Below, piece after piece: positions 1-8,240 of a stretch of DNA of 64,000 bases (the first letter of the stretch is position 1; every line of letters starts with the position of its first letter). The stretch is from positions 1,240,001 through 1,304,000 of the forward strand of contig JACKLK010000001.1 of NCBI GenBank assembly GCA_024236015.1, in the 5' to 3' direction. The notes below the pieces were generated by a model that searched no databases, was not told where the DNA came from, and saw nothing but the letters and a program-made list of their open reading frames with translations. This DNA comes from Rhodoferax sp. Lineage in GTDB: Bacteria; Pseudomonadota; Gammaproteobacteria; Burkholderiales; Burkholderiaceae_C. A program made the position numbers and the translations under genes.

Positions 1-1401
1 GCGATCGCGCAGATCCTGACCAACTCGCGCATGAGCGCGACCGGCCACCGGCCGATCTGCCAGGACACCGGCATCGTCAACGTGTTCCTCAAGCTGGGCA
101 TGGACGTGCGGCTCGAGGGTTTCACCGGCTCGCTGGAGGACGCGATCAATGCCGGCGTGCGCCAGGGCTACCTGCATCCGGACAACACCTTGCGCGCCTC
201 CGTGGTCGCCGATCCGCAGTTCGCGCGCAAGAACACCAAGGACAACACGCCGGCCGTCGTGCACGTGGAACTGGTCCCCGGCAACACGCTGGACGTCACG
301 GTGGCGGCCAAGGGTGGCGGCTCGGAGAACAAGTCCAAGATGGTCATGCTCAACCCGTCCGACTCGGTGGTGGACTGGGTGCTCAAGACCGTGCCCACCA
401 TGGGTGCGGGCTGGTGCCCGCCCGGCATGCTGGGCATCGGCATCGGCGGCACGGCCGAACGCGCGGTGCTGCTGGCCAAGCAGTCGCTGATGGACGACAT
501 CGACATGTACGAGCTGCTGCAGCGCGGCCCGCAGAACAAGACCGAGGAGCTGCGCATCGAGCTGTACGAGAAGGTCAACGCGCTGGGCATCGGCGCCCAG
601 GGCCTGGGCGGGCTGACGACGGTGCTCGACGTCAAGATCGCCATGTTCCCGACCCATGCGGCGAGCAAGCCGGTGGCGATGATTCCGAACTGCGCCGCCA
701 CGCGCCACGCCCATTTCGTCATGGACGGTTCGGGCCCGGTCTACCTCGACCCGCCTTCGCTCGACCTGTGGCCGAAGGTCGAATGGACGCCGGACTACCA
801 GAAGAGCCGCAAGGTCGACCTGAACACCTTGTCGAAGGACGAGATCGCGACCTGGAAGGCCGGCGACACGCTGCTGCTATCGGGCAAGATGCTGACCGGC
901 CGCGACGCCGCGCACAAGCGCATCCAGGACATGCTGGCCAAGGGCGAACCGCTGCCGGTGGACTTCACCAACCGCACGATCTATTACGTCGGCCCGGTCG
1001 ATCCGGTGCGCGACGAGGCCGTCGGCCCGGCCGGCCCGACCACCGCCACCCGCATGGACAAGTTCACCGACATGATGCTCGCGCAGACCGGCCTGATCAG
1101 CATGATCGGCAAGTCCGAGCGCGGGCCGGAGGCGATCGAGGCGATCCGCAAGCACAAGAGCGCCTACCTGATGGCGGTGGGCGGCGCCGCCTACCTGGTC
1201 AGCAAGGCGATCAAGACCGCCAAGGTGGTCGGTTTCGCCGACCTCGGCATGGAGGCGATCTACGAGTTCGACGTGGTCGACATGCCGGTGACGGTGGCGG
1301 TGGACGCGGGCGGCACCAGCGCGCACATCACCGGGCCGCAGATCTGGCAGAAGAAGATCGCCACGGGCGAGTTCAAGAACATCGCGGTGACCGCGGCCTG
1401 A
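1..1401 (+). CDS. fumA: Class I fumarate hydratase (5' end cut by window)
   Basis: Iron-sulfur fumarase that interconverts fumarate and malate in the TCA cycle, in the cytoplasm. The reading frame is already open at base 1 and runs in phase through the ATG at 31, so the true start lies outside the window. Three cysteines expected to bind the 4Fe-4S cluster are visible in the motifs CQDTG, WCPPGM and IPNCAATRH. The C-terminal beta domain has GPAGPTTATRMDKF and GMEAIYEF, typical of single-chain class I enzymes. The tail ends cleanly at a TGA. The next gene is convergent, 43 bp away. The family call is firm; the choice among fumA/B/D-type names is not. Confidence 0.93.
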   Translation, partial: AIAQILTNSRMSATGHRPICQDTGIVNVFLKLGMDVRLEGFTGSLEDAINAGVRQGYLHPDNTLRASVVADPQFARKNTKDNTPAVVHVELVPGNTLDVTVAAKGGGSENKSKMVMLNPSDSVVDWVLKTVPTMGAGWCPPGMLGIGIGGTAERAVLLAKQSLMDDIDMYELLQRGPQNKTEELRIELYEKVNALGIGAQGLGGLTTVLDVKIAMFPTHAASKPVAMIPNCAATRHAHFVMDGSGPVYLDPPSLDLWPKVEWTPDYQKSRKVDLNTLSKDEIATWKAGDTLLLSGKMLTGRDAAHKRIQDMLAKGEPLPVDFTNRTIYYVGPVDPVRDEAVGPAGPTTATRMDKFTDMMLAQTGLISMIGKSERGPEAIEAIRKHKSAYLMAVGGAAYLVSKAIKTAKVVGFADLGMEAIYEFDVVDMPVTVAVDAGGTSAHITGPQIWQKKIATGEFKNIAVTAA

Positions 1402-1444
1402 AGCCCGCGCGCGACGCCGGCGCCGCGCCGTACGCGCCGGTCGC

Positions 1445-1990
1445 TCAGCCCCCGGTGCTGACGCGAATCATCCGATGCGCAGCGCGCTCCTGCGCGTCCG
1501 GCTCCTCCCATGCGTCGCTGGCCAGCTCGAAGATGGCGTCGGGCACCGCCATCGCGAACGTCGGCCCCTGGTCGGCATTGCGCTGCGCGACCCGCGCGCG
1601 CCGCAGCGCCCGCGAGGCCTCGAGCAGGTGGACCTGCAGGTCGACGCCGGCGTCCTGCGCGCGCCGGTAGAAGTCCAGGCGCATCTGCCGCTGCACCAGG
1701 CCGAGCTCCAGGATCGGCGTCACGCCGGCCGCCCGCAAGGCCAGTGCGTGGTGCCAGATGTGGTCGTTCAGTCGCTGCTTGCGCGCGAGGTACCAGGCCA
1801 TGACGTCGGTGGCCGGGCGGTCCGGGCTGAACAGGCGCACGAACCATGCGTCCAGTGCCACGTGCACGCCCCCGGTGCGAGCGGCCAGTTCCCCGGCATA
1901 GGTCGACTTTCCGGCACCGACAGGGCCTTCGATCAGATGCACGGTCGGCACCGTGCGATCAGGCTGCGGGGCCTGGCCCACGGCAGACAT
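1445..1990 (-). CDS. Small P-loop ATP-binding protein, zeta-toxin/kinase-like
   Basis: Predicted cytoplasmic P-loop NTPase of 181 residues. A Walker A motif GPVGAGKST sits about 20 residues from the N terminus, followed by an alpha/beta core with the acidic segment HVALDAWF and a C-terminal arginine-rich lid (SRALRRARVAQR) like that of nucleoside/shikimate-kinase-fold proteins. The substrate cannot be read from the sequence. It lies 9 bp downstream of the RidA-family gene on the same strand, so the two are probably co-transcribed. No antitoxin-like partner is visible, so a zeta-toxin role is only a fold resemblance. Confidence 0.8.
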   Translation of the reverse strand: MSAVGQAPQPDRTVPTVHLIEGPVGAGKSTYAGELAARTGGVHVALDAWFVRLFSPDRPATDVMAWYLARKQRLNDHIWHHALALRAAGVTPILELGLVQRQMRLDFYRRAQDAGVDLQVHLLEASRALRRARVAQRNADQGPTFAMAVPDAIFELASDAWEEPDAQERAAHRMIRVSTGG

Positions 1991-1999
1991 CGAACACCG

Positions 2000-2371
2000 T
2001 CAACCGGCGGCCGCGACCACGGTCACCTCGAACAACAGCTGGGGCGATGCCAGCGCGGCCTGCACCGTCGTGCGTGCGGGTGCGGCCCCAGGCGGCAACC
2101 AGGCGTCCCAGACCGCATTCATCGCCGCGAAGTCGTCCATGCTGCGGATATGGATCAACGCGCTCAGCAGCCGCGACTTGTCGGTGCCGGCCTCTTCCAG
2201 AAGCGCGTCGACCCGGCGCAGTGTCTCGGCGGCCTGGCCAGCCATGTCGGTGAAGTCCGTGCCGCTGGATGTCTGGCCGCACAGGTAGACCAGGTCTCCA
2301 TGGCGCACGATCTTGCTCATGCGGGCCGTGGTATGGGTTCGGGTGATGTCGTTCTTCAAGGGTGCCTCCAT
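2000..2371 (-). CDS. RidA/YjgF-family enamine/imine deaminase-like protein
   Basis: A 123-residue member of the RidA (YjgF/YER057c/UK114) family, which forms trimers and hydrolyses reactive enamines and imines made by PLP enzymes, or acts in other deaminations. The body has the family pattern: GDLVYLCGQTSS near residue 25, a helix with QAAETLRRVDALLEEAG, then PARTTVQAALASPQLLFEV, where the arginine matches the conserved substrate-carboxylate-binding residue. The ATG at 2371 gives the usual length; an open extension upstream looks like non-coding frame. It precedes the P-loop ATPase gene with a 9 bp gap. Confidence 0.85.
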   Translation of the reverse strand: MEAPLKNDITRTHTTARMSKIVRHGDLVYLCGQTSSGTDFTDMAGQAAETLRRVDALLEEAGTDKSRLLSALIHIRSMDDFAAMNAVWDAWLPPGAAPARTTVQAALASPQLLFEVTVVAAAG

Positions 2372-2589
2372 CGCATTGCGTTCGGCGAACGCCGATCGGC
2401 GTCGCCAGGGGGTGGTTGCCGCGCGTGTGCGCGAAACCGCGTCCGCCGGCAGGCGTTCGACACAGGCCGGCCCGGCAAGTATCCGCCATGCCGCGGCCAT
2501 GGCCCCCAGGCCTGCGCCGGTCGAACCGGGCGGCATCGCGGCCGCTGCGCGCTACCGGTACACCGGCGACGGTGGTATCGTGTTTGCAC

Positions 2590-3309
2590 ATGATGGCCTC
2601 ACACGCGAATCCCTGTTCCACGGGGGCCCGGCGACGCGCTGCAACGCCCGGCGTGCGCCGCACGGCCGGATTCGCCGGGAGCGTGGCCCACTGGCTGCTG
2701 CACCTGTGCCGGCTTGCGCTTGTGGTGACTGCCCGGCGCGGATGCGCGTCGTCGCGACAGGGCTGGCGCAGGCTTGCCCCGGCCTTGGCCGCCGCCATAG
2801 GCACCATGGCGCTGGCCGCCCAGGCCCAACCCCGGTACACGGTGTCGGCCGACCAGCTGCAGCAGGCCGTGGCGCAGCGTTTTCCCATGCGTTTCGGCGT
2901 ACCCGGCCTGGTCGACCTCGACATCCAGCCGCCGCAGCTGCGCCTGCTGCGTCAGCAGAACCGCGTGAGCGCGCAGATGAGCGTCGCGGCGGCCGGACCG
3001 GCACTGGAACACACACTGCGGGGCTGGTTCGACGTGGACTTCGCGCTGCGCTACGAACCCGCCGACCGGACGATCCGTGCGCACCGGCTGCAGTTCCGCA
3101 ATCTGCAGCTGCCGGGCCTGACACCCCAGGCGTCGGATCTGCTCAATGCCTACGGACCGGCCGTGGCCGCGCAGGCCTTGCAGGAGGTGGTGTTGCACCA
3201 GCTGCGTCCGCAGGACCTGGCCCTTGCCGACAGCCTGGGCATGCGGCCCGACAGCATCACGGTGACGGACCAGGGCCTGGTCATCGGATTCGTGTTCAAG
3301 CCGCTGTAG
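2590..3309 (+). CDS. Exported DUF1439 (YceB-like) protein
   Basis: The last 160 residues match the DUF1439/YceB pattern: YTVSADQLQQAVAQRFP after a signal-peptide-like segment ending AALAAQAQ, then beta-rich repeats such as GWFDVDFALRYEPADRTIRA. Related proteins are periplasmic or outer-membrane lipoproteins of unknown role; here there is no lipobox cysteine. The start is uncertain. ATG at 2590 or 2593 gives 239 or 238 residues with an unusually long basic leader. GTG at 2722 or 2725 gives a more normal signal peptide. No convincing ribosome-binding site decides between them. The gene diverges from the RidA gene and ends 54 bp from the convergent monooxygenase. Confidence 0.7.
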   Translation: MMASHANPCSTGARRRAATPGVRRTAGFAGSVAHWLLHLCRLALVVTARRGCASSRQGWRRLAPALAAAIGTMALAAQAQPRYTVSADQLQQAVAQRFPMRFGVPGLVDLDIQPPQLRLLRQQNRVSAQMSVAAAGPALEHTLRGWFDVDFALRYEPADRTIRAHRLQFRNLQLPGLTPQASDLLNAYGPAVAAQALQEVVLHQLRPQDLALADSLGMRPDSITVTDQGLVIGFVFKPL

Positions 3310-3363
3310 CGGCGGCAACGCCCGCTGCGGCGCGCACCCGCGCTCTGGCCAGCGGCGCCCCGG

Positions 3364-4602
3364 TCACGTGCCATCGACACGGCTGCCGAGGCCGGCTCCG
3401 CCGCCATACAGCCAGGGCAACTCGAGCAGCCGGGCGCCCAGCAAGGCCAGGGCCGCATCGCGACCCCAGCGCACCAGGCCACGGGCATGGAACACCTGGC
3501 CGTTGCGCCGCGAGCGCTGCTGCACGCGCCGATTGCGCTGCCAGCGCAGCCGCGCGAATTCGGCCAGCGCCGCATCCACCGGCCGGGTCCGGTCCGCCAG
3601 TGCCGTGGCGACGGCCTGGGCGTCCTCGATCGCCATGCCGGCGCCTTGTGCCAGATACGGCCGCATCGGATGCGCGGCATCGCCCAGCAGCGCCACACGC
3701 CCGCGCGCATGTTCGCCCGACCCGGCCATCGGGGCGCGGTCGCACAGGATCCACAGACGCCAGGCCGGGACGGCTTCGACCAGCGACCGCAGCGGCGGCG
3801 TCACCGTGCCGAGAGCCGCCAGCAATTGCGCGCGATCGGCATGCTGGTTCCAGTTCGCCAACTGGCCTGGCGTGGCATTGGCCGCACGCAACCAGTCCGG
3901 CGCGCCGTGCACGACAACCACCAGGTTGAGCCAGTCGCCACCCCGCACCGGATACTGCACCACATGCAGTTGCGGCCCCAGCCAGGCCGTGACCTGCCCG
4001 CTGCGCAAGGACGCGGGCAGGTCGGACTGCCGCAACAAGGCCCGATACGCGAGATGCCCGGTCGGCTGCGGATCGCCGTCGTCCAGCAATTGCCGGCGCA
4101 CCTGGCTCCACAGGCCGTCGGCGCCCAGCAGCACGTCGGCCTGCAGTTGCCGGCCACCGGCGATGGACGCCGTGACGCCGGCACCGGACGACTGCGCGAA
4201 ATCAAGCAAGGCACTGTCGAGGTCCAGCTGCGCGTCGCCGCATGTGCGCACCGCGTCCAGCAACAGGCGATGCAGATCGGCGCGATGCACGGTGGCATAC
4301 GGTGCGCCGTAACGCTGGCGCATCAGAGCGCCCAGCGGCATGGCCGCCAGCTCCCGGCCCGACACGGCGCTGCGCACCTGCAAGCGATCGGGGAAGGCCA
4401 CCAGCCGTTCCAGCGGCCGCTCCAGGCCCCAGCCATGCAGGATGCGCGTCACGTTCGGTCCGATCTGGATGCCCGCCCCCACCTCGCCGAACGCCCCGGC
4501 CCGTTCGATCACCCGCACCGCACGCCCGGCCCGGCCACAGGCCAGCGCGGCAGCCAGGCCGGCGATACCGGCACCGGATACGAGGAGGCGGGGTTCAGGC
4601 AT
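3364..4602 (-). CDS. FAD-dependent monooxygenase, salicylate hydroxylase-like
   Basis: A 412-residue flavoprotein hydroxylase of the group A (PHBH/salicylate hydroxylase/UbiH-related) family, which uses NAD(P)H and O2 to hydroxylate an aromatic ring. The N terminus has the Rossmann dinucleotide motif GAGIAGLAAALACGRAG followed by the acidic RVIER. VLLGADGLWSQVR carries the DG motif, and VALLGDAAHPMRPYLAQG is the second FAD-binding GD motif. Start chosen at MPEPRLLVSG; an in-frame ATG three codons earlier (4611) is possible. It diverges from the Bug-type genes across a 348 bp gap with a palindromic operator, which suggests a shared catabolic role. The actual substrate cannot be read from the sequence. 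Confidence 0.85.
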   Translation of the reverse strand: MPEPRLLVSGAGIAGLAAALACGRAGRAVRVIERAGAFGEVGAGIQIGPNVTRILHGWGLERPLERLVAFPDRLQVRSAVSGRELAAMPLGALMRQRYGAPYATVHRADLHRLLLDAVRTCGDAQLDLDSALLDFAQSSGAGVTASIAGGRQLQADVLLGADGLWSQVRRQLLDDGDPQPTGHLAYRALLRQSDLPASLRSGQVTAWLGPQLHVVQYPVRGGDWLNLVVVVHGAPDWLRAANATPGQLANWNQHADRAQLLAALGTVTPPLRSLVEAVPAWRLWILCDRAPMAGSGEHARGRVALLGDAAHPMRPYLAQGAGMAIEDAQAVATALADRTRPVDAALAEFARLRWQRNRRVQQRSRRNGQVFHARGLVRWGRDAALALLGARLLELPWLYGGGAGLGSRVDGT

Positions 4603-4754
4603 GGGCCGCATGGTACGGCCGTTTGACGCCGGCCCGCCCCGCCGCGTCGATGGATACATCCGCGACCTGCGCCGGGCCGGCTTCCCGCGGCCGCGGCAAC
4701 GGCGGTTCCGGCGCCAAACACGCGCACCGGCGGCGCCAGGGCCGGATTCTCCGG

Positions 4755-4760
4755 TAGAAT
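4755..4760 (+). promoter_or_regulatory. Probable -10 element upstream of the Bug genes
   Basis: TAGAAT preceded by CCGG matches the -10 form seen again before dapA in this window (GGGTAGAATGCGG). No clear -35 hexamer is visible 16-18 bp upstream. The palindrome at 4765-4782 begins 4 bp downstream, so a bound regulator would cover the start site. Confidence 0.45.
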
Positions 4761-4764
4761 ACGC

Positions 4765-4782
4765 ATTGCATACGTATGCAAT
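4765..4782. promoter_or_regulatory. Perfect 18 bp palindrome, probable operator
   Basis: The sequence ATTGCATACGTATGCAAT reads identically on both strands with no spacer. Further ATGCAA half-sites lie at 4797-4802, 4888-4893 and 4898-4903. The site sits just after a TAGAAT -10 candidate, a position suited to repression. The symmetric, AT-rich form resembles GntR-type operators, but no regulator gene is adjacent, so the protein that binds is unknown. Confidence 0.6.
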
Positions 4783-4950
4783 ACAAGATTCCGTTTATGC
4801 AAAGCTGGTTCCGGATCGGATCGTACTCAGCGAAATCGCTCAGTAGAAATCACCTTCAACCTGCGCTGCCCTGACCGGGATCCGGATATGCAATCGCATG
4901 CAAGACGAGCAAGAAATTCTCATCAACCACCACCGACAAGAGACACACCC

Positions 4951-5940
4951 ATGCCACGCAGCAACCGCCGCATCTTTTTTGCAACCCTGGTGTCGCTGGC
5001 TGCCGCCACGGCCTTCGCCGGCGCAGCCCAGGCCCAGCCGGCCTGGCCGGCCAAGCCGGTCAAATACGTCGTGCCGTTCTCGCCCGGCGGCGTGTCGGAC
5101 GGCGTCGCCCGCCTGATCGCGCAACACCTGGGCGAGCGGCTGGGCCAGTCGGTCGTCGTGGAGAACAAGCCCGGCGTCTCGGGTATCGTCGGCACGCAGG
5201 CGGTGGCCCGCTCCGCACCGGACGGCTACACCATCATGGGCGGCACCATCACCACCCATGCCGTCAACCCGTTCTTCAACAAGAACCTCGGCTACGACCC
5301 GGTCACGGATTTCGCGCCGGTCGCGATGGTGGGCACGGTCAGCAACGCGCTGGTGGTGCCATCCGGCAGCCGCTTCAATTCCGTGCAGGACATCCTGGCC
5401 GAACTCAGGGCCAAACCGGAGTCGCTGACCTACGGCACGGCCGGCGCAGGCACCTCGCAACACCTGTCGGGCCAGCTGTTCCAGTCCATCACTGGCACGC
5501 ACATGCGCCAGATCACCTACAAGGGCGGCTCGCAAGCCATGGTGGACCTGGTCGGTGGCCAGATCGACATGGTGTTCGAGACCGTCGCGGCAGCGCGACC
5601 GATGATCGACGCGAAGAAGGTCAAGGTGCTCGGCGTCACGTCCAAGGCCGCGCTGGCCAGCCTGCCCGGCGTGCTGCCGCTGGCGGCCAGCGGTGTGCCG
5701 AATTTCGAGATGCAGTCCTGGCAAGGCGTGTTTGCCCCGGCCGGCACCCCTGCGGCGGTCGTCGACCGGCTGGCCAAGGAGATCGCCGCCATCGTCGCCC
5801 TGCCCGACGTGCAGGGCCGGCTGCGCAACTTCGGCGTCGAACCCGATGGCCGTACCGCCGACGCATTTGCCGCCTTCCAGCGCGCCGAGATCACCAAATG
5901 GAGCAAGGTGATCCAGCAAGCCGGCATCCAGGCCGAATAA
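4951..5940 (+). CDS. Bug/TctC-type tripartite tricarboxylate transporter receptor
   Basis: Periplasmic solute-binding protein of the Bug (Bordetella uptake gene) family, 329 residues. A signal peptide with FFATLVSLAAATAFAGAAQA leads to the mature start QPAWPAKPVKYVVPFSPGG, the hallmark beta1/loop of the family. VENKPGVSGIVGT and APDGYTIM follow, and the region around FETVAAARPMI is usual. The ATG at 4951 is chosen because it begins the signal peptide; an in-frame ATG at 4888 would add a non-signal leader. The matching membrane components TctA/TctB are not in the window, as is common for orphan Bug proteins. The ligand is probably a carboxylate or small aromatic acid. Confidence 0.9.
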   Translation: MPRSNRRIFFATLVSLAAATAFAGAAQAQPAWPAKPVKYVVPFSPGGVSDGVARLIAQHLGERLGQSVVVENKPGVSGIVGTQAVARSAPDGYTIMGGTITTHAVNPFFNKNLGYDPVTDFAPVAMVGTVSNALVVPSGSRFNSVQDILAELRAKPESLTYGTAGAGTSQHLSGQLFQSITGTHMRQITYKGGSQAMVDLVGGQIDMVFETVAAARPMIDAKKVKVLGVTSKAALASLPGVLPLAASGVPNFEMQSWQGVFAPAGTPAAVVDRLAKEIAAIVALPDVQGRLRNFGVEPDGRTADAFAAFQRAEITKWSKVIQQAGIQAE

Positions 5941-5967
5941 CCACCCAACCACAACAGGAGAACACAC

Positions 5968-6984
5968 ATGCCGATCCACCACACCGCCAGGCGCGCATTC
6001 ACGCTGCTCGCAGCCACGCTTGTCGCCGCCGGCGCCTTGCCCTCGCTGGCACAGACCCAGGCCGGTGCCGACAAACCCGCCAACTACCCCGGCGACAGCC
6101 GCGTCTCCATCGTCGTGCCGTTCGCCCCGGGTGGCGCGACCGACATCATCGGCCGCCTGATCGCCGACGAGCTCGCCAAGCGGTGGGGCACGCCGGTCAT
6201 CGTCGAGAACAAGGCCGGCGCCGGCGGCGGCATCGGCACCGAATTCGTCGCGCGCGCCAAGCCGGACGGCACGACGCTGCTGCTGGGCACGCAGACGGCC
6301 CTGGCCGTGAATCCCACGCTGCTCAAGCGCGTGAACTACGACACCGAGCGCGACTTCGCGCCCATCACCCAGCTGGCCAACACGCCGCTGGTGCTGCTGG
6401 CCAGCAACAAGTCCGGCGCCAGGACCGTGCAGGAACTGATCGCCGCGATCAAGGCCAAGCCGGATGCCGTGTCTTATGGCACCAGCGGCAACGGCACCTC
6501 GCAGCACCTGACCACCGTGCTGATGCTCAACCGCATCGGCGGCAAGGCCATCCACGTGCCGTACAAGGGTTCGAGCCAGTCGCTGACCGACCTGGCCGGC
6601 AGCCAGATCGACATGCAGTTCGACAACATGGCCACGGCATTGGCGTTCGCCAAGGGCGGCAAGGCCACGGCACTGGCCGTGACCGGCACCACGCGCAGCG
6701 AACTCGCGCCCGAGCTGCCGACGCTGGCCGAAGCCGGCGTGCCCAACTTCGCGGCCGCGACCTGGCTCGGCCTGCTGGCTCCGGCCGGTACACCGCCGGC
6801 CATCGTCAACTACCTGAACAAGGAGGTCGTCACCATCCTGGAATCACCCGCGGTGAAGGCGCGCCTGGCGGCGCAGGGCTTCGTGCCCAAGCCGATGACA
6901 CCGCAGGCCTTCGCGAGTTTCATCAAGGACGAGACCGTGAAGTTCGCCGAACTGATCAAGGCCAACAACATCAGCGTGGATTGA
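5968..6984 (+). CDS. Second Bug/TctC-type solute-binding receptor
   Basis: Second periplasmic Bug-family receptor, 338 residues, 27 bp after the first and on the same strand. It has a signal peptide (RAFTLLAATLVAAGALPSLA) and the family motifs VSIVVPFAPGGATDIIGR, VENKAGAGGGIGTEFVARA and YKGSSQSLTDLAGSQIDM. It differs from its neighbour throughout, so this looks like an old duplication or two separate ligands and not a recent copy. It is probably transcribed with the first Bug gene and the RraA-like gene under the palindromic operator upstream. Confidence 0.9.
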   Translation: MPIHHTARRAFTLLAATLVAAGALPSLAQTQAGADKPANYPGDSRVSIVVPFAPGGATDIIGRLIADELAKRWGTPVIVENKAGAGGGIGTEFVARAKPDGTTLLLGTQTALAVNPTLLKRVNYDTERDFAPITQLANTPLVLLASNKSGARTVQELIAAIKAKPDAVSYGTSGNGTSQHLTTVLMLNRIGGKAIHVPYKGSSQSLTDLAGSQIDMQFDNMATALAFAKGGKATALAVTGTTRSELAPELPTLAEAGVPNFAAATWLGLLAPAGTPPAIVNYLNKEVVTILESPAVKARLAAQGFVPKPMTPQAFASFIKDETVKFAELIKANNISVD

Positions 6985-6991
6985 CCTCGCG

Positions 6992-7693
6992 ATGTTGACG
7001 CAATCCCTGATCGACGTATTGCGATCGGTCGATACGCCGACCATCTGCAATGCGCTGGAACTGGCCACGGGCGGACGCAGCGCGCACGGATTCACCTACG
7101 GCACGCTGATCGCGGCGCCGTGCCCGATGACGCCCATGCTGGGTTTCGCCCGCACCGCGCGCATCCGGGCCATGGCGCCGGCCAGCGACACGCCGCAACA
7201 GCTGCGCGCGCGTCGGCTGGCGTATTACCGCTACGTTGCCAGCACCTCCCCGCTGCTGCCGACCCTGGTCGTGATGCAGGACCTCGACCCGCGTCCGGGC
7301 ACGGGATCGTTCTGGGGCGAGGTCAACTCGGCCGTGCACCTGTCGCTGGGCGTGGCCGGTGTGTTGACCAACGGCTCGGTGCGCGACCTCGGCGACCTGG
7401 CGCCGACCTTCCCCATCCTGGCCGGCAGCATCGGTCCCTCGCACGCCCATGTCCATGTGGTCGACTTCGGCGAACCGGTCGAGGTGTTCGATCTGCCGGT
7501 GCAGCACGATGCGTTGCTGCATGCCGATCGCCATGGCGCGGTCGCGATTCCCCTGGATGCAGTGCCGTTGCTGCCCGATGGCATCCGGCGCATGCAGCGC
7601 AAGGAAGCCCCCCTGCTCAAGGCGGCACGCAGCCCGGGTTTCGGTGTCGACGCGATCGAACAGGCGATGCGCGACGCCGACGACATCCACTGA
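6992..7693 (+). CDS. RraA-fold protein, HMG/CHA aldolase-like
   Basis: A 233-residue protein of the RraA/dimethylmenaquinone-methyltransferase-like fold. In catabolic operons this family gives 4-hydroxy-4-methyl-2-oxoglutarate (HMG) or 4-carboxy-4-hydroxy-2-oxoadipate aldolase, which makes pyruvate at the end of gallate/protocatechuate 4,5-cleavage. Visible: VDTPTICNALELATGG at the N terminus, and LGVAGVLTNGSVRDLGDL, whose R-D pair matches the metal/substrate residues. It begins 8 bp after the second Bug stop, so operon membership is very likely. The aldolase role is an inference from family and context; a decarboxylase or binding role is possible. Confidence 0.75.
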   Translation: MLTQSLIDVLRSVDTPTICNALELATGGRSAHGFTYGTLIAAPCPMTPMLGFARTARIRAMAPASDTPQQLRARRLAYYRYVASTSPLLPTLVVMQDLDPRPGTGSFWGEVNSAVHLSLGVAGVLTNGSVRDLGDLAPTFPILAGSIGPSHAHVHVVDFGEPVEVFDLPVQHDALLHADRHGAVAIPLDAVPLLPDGIRRMQRKEAPLLKAARSPGFGVDAIEQAMRDADDIH

Positions 7694-7721
7694 CGGCGCA
7701 AGGCCCGCTGGCGACAGCGCA

Positions 7722-8132
7722 TCAACCGGCGGGGCGCCATGCCCCGTTCGCGTGCCGCAGCCCGGCCCACTGCAAGGCGGCAAACAGCGTGACGGCGACC
7801 ACGTGCATCAGCAGATACGCCACGCCCCAGAACGACAGATCTGACCCAGCCATGGCGATCAGGCCCAGGCAGCCCACCCCCCAGGCCAGGTTGCCGGCGA
7901 TGAAGCAGTGCACCGGCGCCGCCGGTATCGGCTGGCGCGTGCCGATCCAGCCGACGAAGGCCGTGTAGACGAACAGGAACAGGCCGCTGGCCAGCAGCAG
8001 CGTGGGCTCCAGACCGGTCCAGCGCGCCAGCCATGCGGTGGCCAGCACCTGCGGCACGCCGCTGAGCAGCACCGACGCTGCATCCAGCAGCAGCACGGTG
8101 CGCAGGAATCGGGGCGAAGTCGAGAGAGGCAT
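7722..8132 (-). CDS. Small four-helix inner-membrane protein
   Basis: Hypothetical membrane protein of 136 residues with four predicted helices: VLLLDAASVLLSGVPQVLA, PTLLLASGLFLFVYTAFVGW, CFIAGNLAWGVGCLGLIAMA and GVAYLLMHVVAVTLFAALQW. No catalytic motif is recognised. The start at 8132 (MPLSTSPRFL) precedes the first helix directly. It diverges from the XRE-family regulator across 108 bp that contain an inverted repeat, so the regulator probably controls it. The pairing of a small membrane protein with an MmyB-type regulator is a frequent arrangement. Confidence 0.7.
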   Translation of the reverse strand: MPLSTSPRFLRTVLLLDAASVLLSGVPQVLATAWLARWTGLEPTLLLASGLFLFVYTAFVGWIGTRQPIPAAPVHCFIAGNLAWGVGCLGLIAMAGSDLSFWGVAYLLMHVVAVTLFAALQWAGLRHANGAWRPAG

Positions 8133-8187
8133 GGGGGTCTCCGATGAAGGTTGAAGCACCGATGATTCCGCGCCATCGGCGCATCGT

Positions 8188-8208
8188 CCATGACCTCCCG
8201 GGTCATGG
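8188..8208. promoter_or_regulatory. Inverted repeat between membrane protein and XRE regulator
   Basis: CCATGACC, 5 bp spacer TCCCG, GGTCATGG: perfect 8 bp arms located 33 bp before the regulator ATG and 56 bp from the divergent gene. The position and symmetry suit an autoregulatory operator for the XRE protein. It is not followed by a T-run, so it is not a terminator. Confidence 0.5.
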
Positions 8209-8240
8209 TCCCCGGCCGCTTTCACGCCTACCATCGGGCC

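Larger units (their letters stand above)
4603..4950. other. Divergent intergenic region of the Bug/monooxygenase locus
   Basis: This 348 bp non-coding stretch separates the monooxygenase from the first Bug gene. Its left half is GC-rich and featureless. Its right half is distinctly AT-richer than the surroundings and holds a promoter-like TAGAAT, an 18 bp perfect palindrome and scattered ATGCAA half-sites, described separately. No gene is apparent in it. Confidence 0.75.

Noticed and set aside
1445..1990. Zeta-toxin of a toxin-antitoxin system
   Set aside because: Only the P-loop fold fits; there is no epsilon-like antitoxin gene and the neighbour is a housekeeping-type RidA protein.
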